NCBI RefSeq assembly: GCF_016745235.1 | Contig: NZ_JAELVM010000003.1 | Span: 248,001-312,000 of the forward strand | Direction: 5' to 3' | From: Chryseobacterium endalhagicum | GTDB taxonomy: Bacteria > Bacteroidota > Bacteroidia > Flavobacteriales > Weeksellaceae | DNA: 64,000 nt | In this document: in pieces, positions 17,312 to 26,860 of the stretch | How positions within the stretch are numbered: position 1 is the first letter of the stretch | How the letters are laid out: each line of letters opens with the position of its first letter | Notes under the pieces: model-generated | The model's input: the letters and a program-made list of their open reading frames with translations, nothing else | Told to the model about the DNA's origin: nothing | Database searches by the model: none | Translations under genes and position numbers: made by a program

Positions 17312-20300
17312 TTAACTTTCGTATAACCACACCCGCAGTAAGGATAATAACTGATCAATATCCACAGGTTTTGAAATATAATCTGAAGCACCCGCCACGA
17401 TGCATTTTTCACGGTCCCCGATCATGGATTTTGCTGTAATGGCAATGATAGGAAGCCTCATGAACGCCGGCATTTTTCTGATCTCCCGGATGGTTTCATA
17501 CCCGTCCATTTCAGGCATCATCATATCCATCAGGATCACGTCTATATCTTTGTGTTCATTAATCTGCTGAAGCGCGTGTTTTCCATCCATGGCTACCACA
17601 ACCTCAACTTTATATTTTTCCAGAGCTTTGGTCAGAGAGAAAATATTTCTTACATCATCATCGGTGATCAGTATTTTTTTCCCGCTTAAAACTTCGGTTA
17701 AGGAGCCTAACACTTTATTCCTTGCCGTTTCAACAGAGTTGTTTTTTTCTTCCACCAAATGTAAGAATAAACCTACTTCATCTAAAATCCTTTCGTAGGA
17801 ATGGGCTGTTTTTACCACGATGGAATCTGCGTACTGCCTGATCTTCAGCTCTTCGGATTTGGATAAACTATGCTCGGAAAAAATAATAATCGGCAGGTTT
17901 TCCAGTCCTTCATAGCTTTTGATGGATTCTATGATCTGGTACTCACTTCCTTTTGAAGCTCCCAAATCTAAAATAACGCAGTCTACATAGTCTGTGGTCA
18001 ATGCTTTCACACTGTCTTCCACATTATTTTCTACGGATAAAGAGATATTAAAATTGCTTAAGAAATAAGCCAATGCGCTGGCATGCTTAGCATTATTTTC
18101 TACAATCAGAACCTTTTGCGGAGATTTTTGAAGGGCGTCTTCAATTTTCTTGAAAACATCTGTCATTTTATCCAGGGCCATCGGCTTATTAATGAAATCA
18201 ATAGCGCCTTTCATTAAACTTTCGCGTTCCACCTGCAGTACAGACATCATATGAACCGGAATATGTCTGGTTGAGGCATTGGATTTAAGCTCATCCATCA
18301 CCTGCCAGCCATCTTTTACCGGAAGCTGAACATCCAGCAGAATAGCCTGCGGATGATACTGAACCGCCGCAGACAGTGCAAAATCTCCCCTCACCACCAC
18401 TACTCCTTTGTACTGGTTCATGCGGGCATATTTGAGAAGGGCTTTTGCAAAATTAATATCGTCTTCTACGATCAGGATCACTTTATCCTCTGCCGTGATG
18501 CCATCGCGGTCATCTTCTACAGCTTCCGGAATGGCAAGTATTTCCACCGGAATTGAGGTTTCAACTTCACCGTCTTCCAGGATATTCTGGATTTCTTCCA
18601 CATCTTCACGGATGGTTTCCACAAGATGCTGGTCATTTTCCGGCTGAACGGCTTCAGATATGGCCGTTATTGGGATGATCAGGCTGAATTCGCTGCCTTC
18701 ATTCACTTTACTTTTGAGGTTTAATTCTCCTCCCAGCAATCTCGCAATTTCACGGCTGATGGAAAGCCCCAGTCCGGTTCCTCCAAATCTTCTGCGCGTA
18801 GATCCGTCTGCCTGCTGGAAAGCTTCAAAAATAATCGCCTGCTTTTCTTCCGGAATCCCGATTCCTGTATCTTTTACACTGAAAACAATAAAATCTTTGT
18901 TTTCGGTATCTTTTCTAATATGTAAACTGATGCTTCCCTCTGAGGTAAATTTAATGGCATTGGACAAAAGGTTGCGCAATACCTGATCTACACGAAGCCT
19001 GTCGGTCTCAATAGATTTTTCAACCTCTTCCTCTACATGAATATCAAATCTGATATGTTTTTCCTGCATAATCGGATTAAACAGGCTTCTTAAATCCCGG
19101 ATGATATCATTGACGACAACATCCTGGTATTCAAGGGTCATTTTTCCTGATTCTATTTTAGCGAGGTCAAGAATCTCGTCAATCAGGGTCAGAAGGCTGC
19201 TTCCGGAGCTCTGAATGACTTTTGCAGATTCTATCTGGTCTTCATTGAGGTTTTCATCAGGATTTTCCGCCATTAATCTGGAAAGTAGGAGGATTGAATT
19301 TAATGGAGTTCTGAGTTCATGGGACATATTGGCCAGGAATTCAGATTTGTATTTGGTGCTTAAAGCGAGCTCTTCCACTTTTTTCTGGATCTCGCCGTTT
19401 CGCTGGGCAATCATGTGGTTTCTTTCCTCCAGCATTCTTGAACGCTCTTCCAGTTCGGCGTTAGCCTGCATCAGCTCTTCCTGCTGTACTTTCAGTTCTT
19501 CTTCTGAAGCCTGAAGTTTTTGGGTCTGTGCTTCCAGCTCGGTATTCAGATTTTCCAGCTCGGAATGCTGTACCTGCAGTTCTTCGGACTGTGCCTGTGT
19601 TTCTTCAAGCAGCTGCTGTTCTTTTTCACGGCCTTTCGCTGCATTTAATGCAATGCCGATGTTTCTGCTGCATTCCGCAAAATAATTAATTCTGTCTTCA
19701 TCAAAATCTGTCGCCGATCCCAGTTCAAGAATACCGATGCAATGACCGTCTGCATGAACCGGAACCAGGAGGATTCCGTTGATTTTTATTCTGCTGCTGG
19801 CAAAACTCACCACAAAATCTTCTTCATTGAGGTGGTTGTATACCTGTATTTTTTCATCGCTGAAAACCTGGCCTACCATTCCTTCTCCCGGCTCGAAAGT
19901 TTTTTTCATGGTATTTTCAAGGCCGTAGGATGCACTTAATTTTAATGTGCCTTCGTCATAAAGATACAAGGCGCCATTAATGCATTTTCCGTATTCTATA
20001 AGCTGGTTCAGAGACTGATCGGAAGCTTCTTTTACGGATTTATTTCCGACTAAGGATTCATTCAGTAAAGCAAGACCTTTCTGACGCCAGTCGCTTTTAT
20101 TGATCTTGTCAAAAGATTTCTTCAGGGAATCCGTCATGTGATTTAATGAATCTACCAGATCTCCCAAATCATCCTGTGAATGATCTACCGCTTTCTGGCT
20201 GTAATCACCATTGGCAACGCGGTTGGCAATCTGCTGGATAGCGCTTACCCTTCTGCTGATTTCCTGGTCTTTTTCTCTCAGTTCTCTTTCCAGTTTATCT

Positions 20301-20923
20301 CTGCGGATCAGGTCTGCTCTTAATTTAAAGTAAAAAAAGATCGTGACAACTACCGCTGCCAGGGCTGAAATAACGATAAATAAAACGGTTGTACCGGACG
20401 AGCGGTCGAGATCTTTATTCTTAATCTCCAGCTGGCTGTCTTCATACTGAACAAAATCGCGGACAATCACCCGGCATTTGTCCATATAGCTTTTGCTCAG
20501 CAGGATCTGCTCCTGGGTCATCACTTTACCATTGCGCCTGTTCTGAACAAAAAGCTTTAAGTTTTCAATATTACTGTTAACATTTTCTTCAAGATCATGT
20601 AAACGTTCCAGTTGTTTTTTATCGGAAATATCCAGTGATTTTGCTCTTTCTATAGCCTGGGAAAATTCTTTTAAACTCCTGTTATAAGGTTCAAGAAAGT
20701 TTTCCCGTCCGGTAAGCTGATAGCCTCTGTTTCCCGTTTCTGCATCAAGCAGGGCAACAAGAACATCTTTTACGGCAGCTACCGAACGTCTGCTTTTGGA
20801 GACGCTTTCCCGGTGGTCCATCTGGTTCTGGATACTCAGATAGGATGCTACTGAACTTGCAATAAGGATCAGCAGCGATAAACCAACCCCAAACTGTAGG
20901 TTTCTTATGATGTTTTTTGGCAT
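17312..20923 (-). CDS. CHASE3-HAMP-GAF hybrid histidine kinase with three receiver domains
   Basis: The 1203-aa protein has TM1 at ~11-30, an extracytoplasmic CHASE3 domain (~35-175, with AETGNRGYQLTGRENF), TM2 at ~178-199, HAMP ~200-275, GAF ~290-430 and a long coiled coil ~435-520. HisKA follows with His535 (SHELRTP), then HATPase ~640-750 (NLLSNAIKF, GTGLGLS). Receivers are at ~815-930 (Asp864), ~937-1050 (Asp986) and ~1082-1200 (Asp1133). The middle receiver has VENNAK where the acidic pair should be, so it may not be phosphorylated normally. It lies 4 bp after the upstream PAS hybrid kinase gene and abuts the next receiver gene. It probably senses an envelope or stress cue; the ligand is unknown. 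Confidence 0.93.
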   Translation of the reverse strand: MPKNIIRNLQFGVGLSLLILIASSVASYLSIQNQMDHRESVSKSRRSVAAVKDVLVALLDAETGNRGYQLTGRENFLEPYNRSLKEFSQAIERAKSLDISDKKQLERLHDLEENVNSNIENLKLFVQNRRNGKVMTQEQILLSKSYMDKCRVIVRDFVQYEDSQLEIKNKDLDRSSGTTVLFIVISALAAVVVTIFFYFKLRADLIRRDKLERELREKDQEISRRVSAIQQIANRVANGDYSQKAVDHSQDDLGDLVDSLNHMTDSLKKSFDKINKSDWRQKGLALLNESLVGNKSVKEASDQSLNQLIEYGKCINGALYLYDEGTLKLSASYGLENTMKKTFEPGEGMVGQVFSDEKIQVYNHLNEEDFVVSFASSRIKINGILLVPVHADGHCIGILELGSATDFDEDRINYFAECSRNIGIALNAAKGREKEQQLLEETQAQSEELQVQHSELENLNTELEAQTQKLQASEEELKVQQEELMQANAELEERSRMLEERNHMIAQRNGEIQKKVEELALSTKYKSEFLANMSHELRTPLNSILLLSRLMAENPDENLNEDQIESAKVIQSSGSSLLTLIDEILDLAKIESGKMTLEYQDVVVNDIIRDLRSLFNPIMQEKHIRFDIHVEEEVEKSIETDRLRVDQVLRNLLSNAIKFTSEGSISLHIRKDTENKDFIVFSVKDTGIGIPEEKQAIIFEAFQQADGSTRRRFGGTGLGLSISREIARLLGGELNLKSKVNEGSEFSLIIPITAISEAVQPENDQHLVETIREDVEEIQNILEDGEVETSIPVEILAIPEAVEDDRDGITAEDKVILIVEDDINFAKALLKYARMNQYKGVVVVRGDFALSAAVQYHPQAILLDVQLPVKDGWQVMDELKSNASTRHIPVHMMSVLQVERESLMKGAIDFINKPMALDKMTDVFKKIEDALQKSPQKVLIVENNAKHASALAYFLSNFNISLSVENNVEDSVKALTTDYVDCVILDLGASKGSEYQIIESIKSYEGLENLPIIIFSEHSLSKSEELKIRQYADSIVVKTAHSYERILDEVGLFLHLVEEKNNSVETARNKVLGSLTEVLSGKKILITDDDVRNIFSLTKALEKYKVEVVVAMDGKHALQQINEHKDIDVILMDMMMPEMDGYETIREIRKMPAFMRLPIIAITAKSMIGDREKCIVAGASDYISKPVDIDQLLSLLRVWLYES

Positions 20924-20927
20924 GAGA

Positions 20928-22403
20928 TTAATTTAAAGGTAAGGTGAAAAAGAATGTAGAGCCTTCATCTACTTTACTGGATACGCCAATGGTTCCGTGA
21001 TGCTGCTTGATAATTTCCGAACAGATAAACAGTCCGATTCCCATTCCCTGGAACTGCAGCGATGATTCTTCCACACGGTAGAACTTACGGAATACGGCAT
21101 CCTGCTTGAAATCGGGAATTCCTATTCCAAAATCGGTAACGTTCACCCTTACTTCCTGCTCTTCTTCATCTACAAAAGTAGTAACGATGACCTGGTTGTT
21201 CTGAGGGGAATATTTTATAGCATTGGTCAGGAAATTGATCAGGACCTGTTCTATACGGATTTCGTCTATAGGGATAAGAATATTGGGTTTTACACCGTGT
21301 CTGTCGATCTTCACCTTGTTTTCATCATGGGTCTGTATGATGGTTTCAACGGCATTGTTGATCACGTTTTCAAGGCTGGTCGGCTTTCTGTTGATCTTCA
21401 GTTTACCATTTTCTATTTTGGAAACATCCAGCAGATCTGCAATCAGGGTGTTCAGTTTTTCGATCTGATCCTGAACTTTGGTCATAAATCCGGCTTCTGC
21501 GCTTTGCTTGTCCAGTTTCAGTTTACGGTCAAGCAGCTGAACATAGGCTTTGATACTGGTTAATGGTGTTTTCAGCTCATGGCTGGCAATACTCAGGAAT
21601 TCATCCTTTTCTTTTTCAACTTTTTTCTGATCATCAATATCCGTGAAAGTTCCTACCCAGTTTTTGATGCCGTTTTCGTCATTCACAGGCGTTATGCGCA
21701 AAAGATGGTAACGGTAGTCTCCGGATTCTCTGTTTCTGATGCGGACCTCCATTTCAAGCGCTCTGTTTTTTTTCATGCAGCGATCAAACTCTTCCCTGAT
21801 GTTAAGATCATCATCATGAACTTCCGGGAAATCAAGATCTGAGTCTGAATATTCAAACCACTTCTGGTTTACAAACTCTATATTTCCTTCTTCATTGAGG
21901 GTAAATGCAATTTGCGGCAGCGATTCCAGCATGAGCTGAAAATGATCGATCTGGGATTTCATGGTGACCTGAGATTCACGTCTGCCTTTCACTTCCAATT
22001 CCAGACTCTCCTGGGTCTTTTTCATGGCCAGATTCTGCTCCTGAAGGCTGTAAAAAGTCTTCACTTTCAACAGTAAAATTTCAGGATCTACGGGTTTTGT
22101 GACGTAGTCTTTTCCTCCTGAGGCATACCCTCTGGTGATAAATTTTTTCTCGGTATTTACCGCCGACAGAAATATAATGGGAACTTCTTTTGTCTTGCTG
22201 TAGTCGGCTAAGGTTTCAGCCACCTCAAACCCATCCATGCCGGGCATCTGCACATCCAGAATAATCAGTGCATAATTATTTTTTAGAGCTTTTCCTAAGG
22301 CCTCTTCTCCGGATTCTGCTGTATCTACCTGAAAATCTTTAGATTCCAGCAGTTTTTTCAGTGAATAAAGGTTGCTTTGGTTATCATCAACAATTAAGAT
22401 CAT
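20928..22403 (-). CDS. Receiver-PAS-histidine kinase (first gene of the operon)
   Basis: The 491-aa soluble protein has an N-terminal receiver (acidic pair D6-D7, phosphoacceptor Asp50 in IILDVQMPGMDG), a short coiled coil, a PAS domain ~155-260, HisKA with His275 (SHELKTP) and HATPase (LINFLTNAIKY, GIGLFICSEI). A receiver in front of the kinase means its input may be phosphate from another kinase, perhaps the CHASE3 kinase 4 bp downstream. It leads a six-gene operon with a -7 box at 22447-22454. Confidence 0.93.
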   Translation of the reverse strand: MILIVDDNQSNLYSLKKLLESKDFQVDTAESGEEALGKALKNNYALIILDVQMPGMDGFEVAETLADYSKTKEVPIIFLSAVNTEKKFITRGYASGGKDYVTKPVDPEILLLKVKTFYSLQEQNLAMKKTQESLELEVKGRRESQVTMKSQIDHFQLMLESLPQIAFTLNEEGNIEFVNQKWFEYSDSDLDFPEVHDDDLNIREEFDRCMKKNRALEMEVRIRNRESGDYRYHLLRITPVNDENGIKNWVGTFTDIDDQKKVEKEKDEFLSIASHELKTPLTSIKAYVQLLDRKLKLDKQSAEAGFMTKVQDQIEKLNTLIADLLDVSKIENGKLKINRKPTSLENVINNAVETIIQTHDENKVKIDRHGVKPNILIPIDEIRIEQVLINFLTNAIKYSPQNNQVIVTTFVDEEEQEVRVNVTDFGIGIPDFKQDAVFRKFYRVEESSLQFQGMGIGLFICSEIIKQHHGTIGVSSKVDEGSTFFFTLPLN

Positions 22404-22446
22404 AAAATGAATCAGTACTTGGTAGTTTATAAATATTTGGCAGCAT

Positions 22447-22454
22447 CAAAAATA
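22447..22454 (-). promoter_or_regulatory. -7 promoter box of the kinase/CheBR operon
   Basis: TATTTTTG on the minus strand, 43 bp upstream of the first ATG, fits TAnnTTTG. No convincing -33 element is seen. Upstream DNA to 22620 is very AT-rich. Confidence 0.4.
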
Positions 22455-22711
22455 CTTACAAAATTTCGAAAAACATTTATTTTTTAATCATTTTATGGCC
22501 ACATACCACACATATATACTTATAAATCAATTTTTAAAAAAAATATTACTATACCAATCATTTTATTCAAAAAAACATCAATTTATTCAATAAATAATAT
22601 TTTAAAAGGTATGCAACGACTATAAAACGTTTAAAATTCAAGAAATACCAGCCATTCTTCTGATCAACCTCTGATATCTGCTAACGGAAAGGCCAGACGC
22701 AGCTTCAGGAT
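22455..22711. other. AT-rich spacer
   Basis: This is the rest of the spacer between the kinase operon promoter and the serine-hydrolase terminator. It is strongly AT-rich, with repeated ATTTATTCAA-like words around 22555-22595, and I see no ORF or structured element. Confidence 0.4.
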
Positions 22712-22746
22712 TAAAAGAAAACTGCCTTCAAAATTCTGAAGACAGT
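22712..22746 (-). terminator. Terminator of the serine hydrolase gene
   Basis: On the minus strand ACTGTCTTCA and TGAAGGCAGT flank a short GAATTT loop and are followed by TTTCTTTTAAT, right after the stop codon at 22753. Confidence 0.75.
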
Positions 22747-22752
22747 CTGTAT

Positions 22753-24555
22753 TTATAATGTTTTTAAAACTTTCATCACATTTTCATTTTTAGGGTTTAT
22801 TTCCAGTACTTTCTGGTAATTCTCCCGGGCTTTGTCCTTTTGACCCGCCTTCAGATAAGCTTCTCCCAAACTGTCGTAGACATTTTCACTTTTAGGGTAC
22901 AATGCAGCATTCAGCCTGAAAACATCAATCGCTTTTGTGAACTCTTTCTTACGCAGCATGGTGTAGCCTACATCATTCAGATAGCTTTCGGAAAGAAGGT
23001 GGTGGGTTTGATCTTTGATTTTAGCATTTTTATAGACTTCTAGTCCCTGGTCGAAATTTCCTTCCAGAATCATTTCCAGAGGCGTTTTTTCAATGTCAGC
23101 CATCTGCGGCCCCTGCGACCGGATTTTATCATTGGGAAGAATCTGTGCAAGCTCTTTATTTCCTGTCTGCTCATTCTTCACCATTTTAAGCTTAAAATCC
23201 CACTCGCGGACTGAGTAAGTATCTTTTCCTGTTTTGATAAGTTCAATAGGCGTTTCCGTATTATTGACCGCCATGAGCTTTCCTTTTTCACGATAAATCC
23301 TGAAAAAACCATAAGTATCATTCCTGTAGCGGCCTATATTGCTGAAATCTTCCTGAGTTAAAGGTAAAATTTTCTCAGCCGGAAGGTTGAACTTGGGCCA
23401 GTGATATACTTCTGCCACGGAACGGATCAGCTCTTCTACAAATTGGGGTTGGTTCGTATTCGTTAATACGACAATTCCGTCACCGCTTGTTTTACTGGCG
23501 ATAAATCTGCTGGAGAACCCTTCATTCCAGCCGCCGTGGTTAAAATACATATGTCCTCCCCTGTCTTCCAGAAAGATGCCCAGCCCCATAAACGGATCGA
23601 TGAATGGTGTTGTGAATTCCTCCGCTGTTTTTTGTGAAATAATGGTGGTGCTTTTACCATTCAGGGTGTTCTGGACATCAATGACGAATTTAGCCAGATC
23701 TTCAGCAGTGGTCCATAAGCCTGCCGCTGCCTGCTCGGGATAGATATGGTATTTTCCGGAAACCTTAGTGCCTTCCTGATTGTATGCTGTAGCGGCAAAC
23801 TGTGAATAGGCTTCTGACGGCGGTTGAGAAAATGTACTGTTTTTCATGTTCAGCGGCATCAGTACTTTTTCTTTCATAATGGTGGTGAAATCTTTTCCTT
23901 CCAGATCAATGAGCATCTGCTGCAGAACGCAATACCCGCCGCCTGCATACCGGAAAGGGGTTCCAGGCAGTTTATTCACGGTGACCTCAGGTGTATTGGA
24001 CGGACTTTGTCCATTCAAAACCTGAACCAGTGCCGGAACAGGTTTACCCGCTTCATAACCCGGAAATCCGCTTACTGTAAAGCCGGCAGTGTGGCTGACA
24101 ATATTTCTAAAAGTGACTTTTTTCTCTTTAGTGAATTCATTTTCAGGAACTTTCCAGGATTTCAGATAAGTATTTACATCGGCATCGGGATTTATTTTTC
24201 CGGCTTCAACCTCTGTTAATGCGGCATACACACTTACCGGTTTGCTCATGGATGCGGCCTGAAACAGAGTTTGGGTGTTCACCGGCGTTTTGGACTCTAC
24301 ATCAGCAAAACCATAAGATTTTGCCCAGATCACTTTGGAATTTTTAATCACCGCAATACTGACTCCGGGAATATTGTAGTGCTTCATTCTGGATTGTAAA
24401 GTCCACACAGGTTCGCCCTGGAAGCGGACAGCAGGCATTAATCCGGCTTCTACTTTGGAAATCTGCGCCTTCAACTGCGACTGGGTTTGTGCAGATAATG
24501 AAGTGGAAAGGGCTCCGATGATGAGCAGAGTATAAAAAGAAGTTTTGATCTTCAT
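22753..24555 (-). CDS. Exported serine hydrolase (class C beta-lactamase fold) with C-terminal TPR
   Basis: The 600-aa protein has a signal peptide (residues 1-22, ending SLSAQ). The beta-lactamase/DD-peptidase fold carries the nucleophile motif SMSK (Ser102, Lys105), RYAGGGY in the position of YxN, and FNHGGW as the HxG motif. After a ~100-aa linker the last ~100 residues form TPR repeats (SLGEAYLKAGQKDKARENYQKVLEINP). Enzymes of this type include esterases, D-amino peptidases and penicillin-binding-like proteins, so beta-lactam hydrolysis should not be assumed. It is monocistronic with a strong terminator. A shorter homologous design is found at 40502. Confidence 0.85.
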   Translation of the reverse strand: MKIKTSFYTLLIIGALSTSLSAQTQSQLKAQISKVEAGLMPAVRFQGEPVWTLQSRMKHYNIPGVSIAVIKNSKVIWAKSYGFADVESKTPVNTQTLFQAASMSKPVSVYAALTEVEAGKINPDADVNTYLKSWKVPENEFTKEKKVTFRNIVSHTAGFTVSGFPGYEAGKPVPALVQVLNGQSPSNTPEVTVNKLPGTPFRYAGGGYCVLQQMLIDLEGKDFTTIMKEKVLMPLNMKNSTFSQPPSEAYSQFAATAYNQEGTKVSGKYHIYPEQAAAGLWTTAEDLAKFVIDVQNTLNGKSTTIISQKTAEEFTTPFIDPFMGLGIFLEDRGGHMYFNHGGWNEGFSSRFIASKTSGDGIVVLTNTNQPQFVEELIRSVAEVYHWPKFNLPAEKILPLTQEDFSNIGRYRNDTYGFFRIYREKGKLMAVNNTETPIELIKTGKDTYSVREWDFKLKMVKNEQTGNKELAQILPNDKIRSQGPQMADIEKTPLEMILEGNFDQGLEVYKNAKIKDQTHHLLSESYLNDVGYTMLRKKEFTKAIDVFRLNAALYPKSENVYDSLGEAYLKAGQKDKARENYQKVLEINPKNENVMKVLKTL

Positions 24556-24673
24556 GTATTTTGGATATTTAGTTTTTCAAAAATACTTAAGTTTCATAAT
24601 GAAATAAGCAGTTTTTTTTAACTGTTTCAAAAAATTAACAGGAAATTATTTTAACTGTATTATTCTGAAATCC

Positions 24674-25636
24674 TTATGAGTTCATCGCATATTGTTTTGG
24701 ATTCATTCCGTTGTGCTCTTTAAAGATCTTTGAAAAATGACTGAGATTGGTAAAACCCAGCTTGTATCCTACTTCTGAAACAGAATATTTATTTTCTTTC
24801 AGCAGAAACGCGGCTTCCTTTATTCTGAATGTCTGGTAATAACTGAAGATACTGTCGCCAAAAATCTGCCTGAACAACCGTTTCAGTTTGGTAGGACTCA
24901 TCCCCGAATCTGCAGCCAGTTTTCCGATAACAGGAGGAATTTCCAGATGTTCCAGAAGCTTTTCCCGTACTTTGTAAATGGTTTCGATATCTTTAACATT
25001 TAAGGCATACAAACGTTTTTCACTGCGCTTTTCAAGTTCCATCATTAATCTGCAGATGAGTTCTTCTGCTTTGATCCTCATAAAAAACAGTTGAAAAGCT
25101 TCATCAACCGATTCGTACAGAATTTCATTGACAATCTTCTGAAGGGATGGGTGCATCATCTGTTCAAAAAGATAAGGTTGTGTGTTTTCCAGCAGGCTTT
25201 TTAATATGGGTGACTGGCCGGATAATTCAAACAATCTGGTCAGATAATCTGCATCAACCTCAATATTAATGGTTCCAATGTTTGAATGGATTGCGATTAC
25301 CTCATCAGTATTGAGACGGCTGGTGGCAATTAAAACAGAGGGGATTTCTGTACGGTTTTTTGTCGGTGATAAAATTTCTGACTGAGAAAAAATGTTCTGA
25401 AGTTTAAAGAATATCATTCTTTTACCACCATCCTTCTCCGGGTTTTCAAGCAGAATATCTTCATTGAGTTCGTAATTGCTGATCAGCATGCGGATATGTT
25501 CATTAAAGATAAATCCTGTACAATACCCTTTTCCCGATTGAGAAGGAATCTCCAGTCTTCTATCTTTAATCTCTGTTCCTAATAACCGCGCCAGGCTTTT
25601 CAGGACATTGGGAACCGAAGGATTATCTTTTTCCAT
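24674..25636 (-). CDS. AraC family transcriptional regulator
   Basis: The 320-aa protein has a ~210-aa N-terminal ligand or dimer domain without a recognised family and a C-terminal double-HTH AraC domain (~225-318), with IGKLAADSGMSPTKLKRLFRQ-like first helices and VGYKLGFTNLSHFSKIFKEH as the second. It is divergent from the Tet(X)-like monooxygenase gene, with only 93 bp between starts. That is the usual arrangement of a local activator or repressor with its target. The effector is unknown. Confidence 0.88.
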   Translation of the reverse strand: MEKDNPSVPNVLKSLARLLGTEIKDRRLEIPSQSGKGYCTGFIFNEHIRMLISNYELNEDILLENPEKDGGKRMIFFKLQNIFSQSEILSPTKNRTEIPSVLIATSRLNTDEVIAIHSNIGTINIEVDADYLTRLFELSGQSPILKSLLENTQPYLFEQMMHPSLQKIVNEILYESVDEAFQLFFMRIKAEELICRLMMELEKRSEKRLYALNVKDIETIYKVREKLLEHLEIPPVIGKLAADSGMSPTKLKRLFRQIFGDSIFSYYQTFRIKEAAFLLKENKYSVSEVGYKLGFTNLSHFSKIFKEHNGMNPKQYAMNS

Positions 25637-25729
25637 AAAAGTCTTTTACAGCTATTTTTACGACTAATGTAATTATTTTATTTCTAAAATGACCCGGAAA
25701 TTTGTACTCACATTTAACCAGACAAAATC

Positions 25730-26860
25730 ATGTTACTCAACAATAAAAAAACAGCAATTATTGGTGCAGGCCCGGCCGGACTTACCCTGGCCAAATTATT
25801 ACAGCAAAATGGTGCTGATGTGACGGTTTACGAAAGAGACAAGGATCCACAGGCAAGAATCTGGGGCGGCACTCTTGACCTGCATAAAGAATCGGGACAA
25901 AAAGCCATGAAAAAAGCAGGACTGCTGGATGAATATTATGCTTTGGCGCTACCCATGGGAATCATTATGACCGACGAAAAAGGTAAAACGATATTCACAA
26001 AACAGATCACCCCCGAAAACCAGTATGATAACCCTGAAATTAACCGAAACGTTCTGCGGAAAATGCTATTGGACAGTTTAAATGACAACACCATCATATG
26101 GGATAGAAAATGTACGGAACTTGAAATTTCAGAAGGGAAATGGCTGCTGCATTTTGAGAACGGAACCACCGCCACCGCAGACCTTGTGATCGGGGCCAAT
26201 GGAGGAATGTCTAAAATAAGATCGTACGTTACAGACTCCGAAGTGGAAGTTACCGGAACCATGATTATTCAGGGAGATATACCGCAGCCTGACATACAGT
26301 GTCCTGAGTTTTATGAATTCTGTGACGGCAAAAGGCTGATGGCTGCTTATAAAGGTAATTTAATTGTCATCAATCCCTGTAATAATGGGAATATGACCTA
26401 TGGTATTATTTTTAAAGAACCTGACAGCCGGAATGATGCTCATCCTTTGAAACTTCAGGAAACTGATCATATCCGGGAATTTCTTTTGAACAGGTTTTCA
26501 GACTGGGATAACCGTTTTAAGGAATTATTCTATGCTACAGTTGATTTCCATAGCCTTCCTATAAGAAAATTTCCGCTGGATCGTCCGTGGAAGACCACTC
26601 GCCCGCTTCCCATCACCCTGATTGGGGATGCCGCACATATGATGCCTCCGTTTGCAGGCCAGGGTGTGAATACAGGGCTGATGGATGCTCTGCTCTTATC
26701 TGAAAAACTAACGGAAGGCAATTATAAAACTCTGAAAAATGCTATTGAAAGCTATGAGGAGGAAATGTTCAGATATGCTTCGGAAGCACAGCTGGCTTCA
26801 TCCAGAAACGAGGCAGAGATGCTTGAAGCTGATTTTTCTTTTGAGCAATTAATTAACTGA
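25730..26860 (+). CDS. Tet(X)-like FAD-dependent monooxygenase
   Basis: The 376-aa group A flavin monooxygenase resembles tetracycline destructase Tet(X) along its whole length: IGAGPAG FAD motif (11-17), VYERD with E35/R36, GGTLDLHK, DNPEINRN, GDAAHMMPPFAGQGVN, and the C-terminal bridge helix with EMF/EML. Aligning to Tet(X) from memory (offset 11), Gln192, Arg213, Gly236 and Met375 are conserved (here Q181, R202, G225 and the Met of AEML). Phe224 and the substrate-contacting His234 are replaced by Val213 and Thr223. It may therefore act on tetracyclines weakly, or on another phenolic or polyketide substrate. It is divergent from an AraC regulator. Family is sure; resistance is not claimed. 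Confidence 0.88.
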   Translation: MLLNNKKTAIIGAGPAGLTLAKLLQQNGADVTVYERDKDPQARIWGGTLDLHKESGQKAMKKAGLLDEYYALALPMGIIMTDEKGKTIFTKQITPENQYDNPEINRNVLRKMLLDSLNDNTIIWDRKCTELEISEGKWLLHFENGTTATADLVIGANGGMSKIRSYVTDSEVEVTGTMIIQGDIPQPDIQCPEFYEFCDGKRLMAAYKGNLIVINPCNNGNMTYGIIFKEPDSRNDAHPLKLQETDHIREFLLNRFSDWDNRFKELFYATVDFHSLPIRKFPLDRPWKTTRPLPITLIGDAAHMMPPFAGQGVNTGLMDALLLSEKLTEGNYKTLKNAIESYEEEMFRYASEAQLASSRNEAEMLEADFSFEQLIN

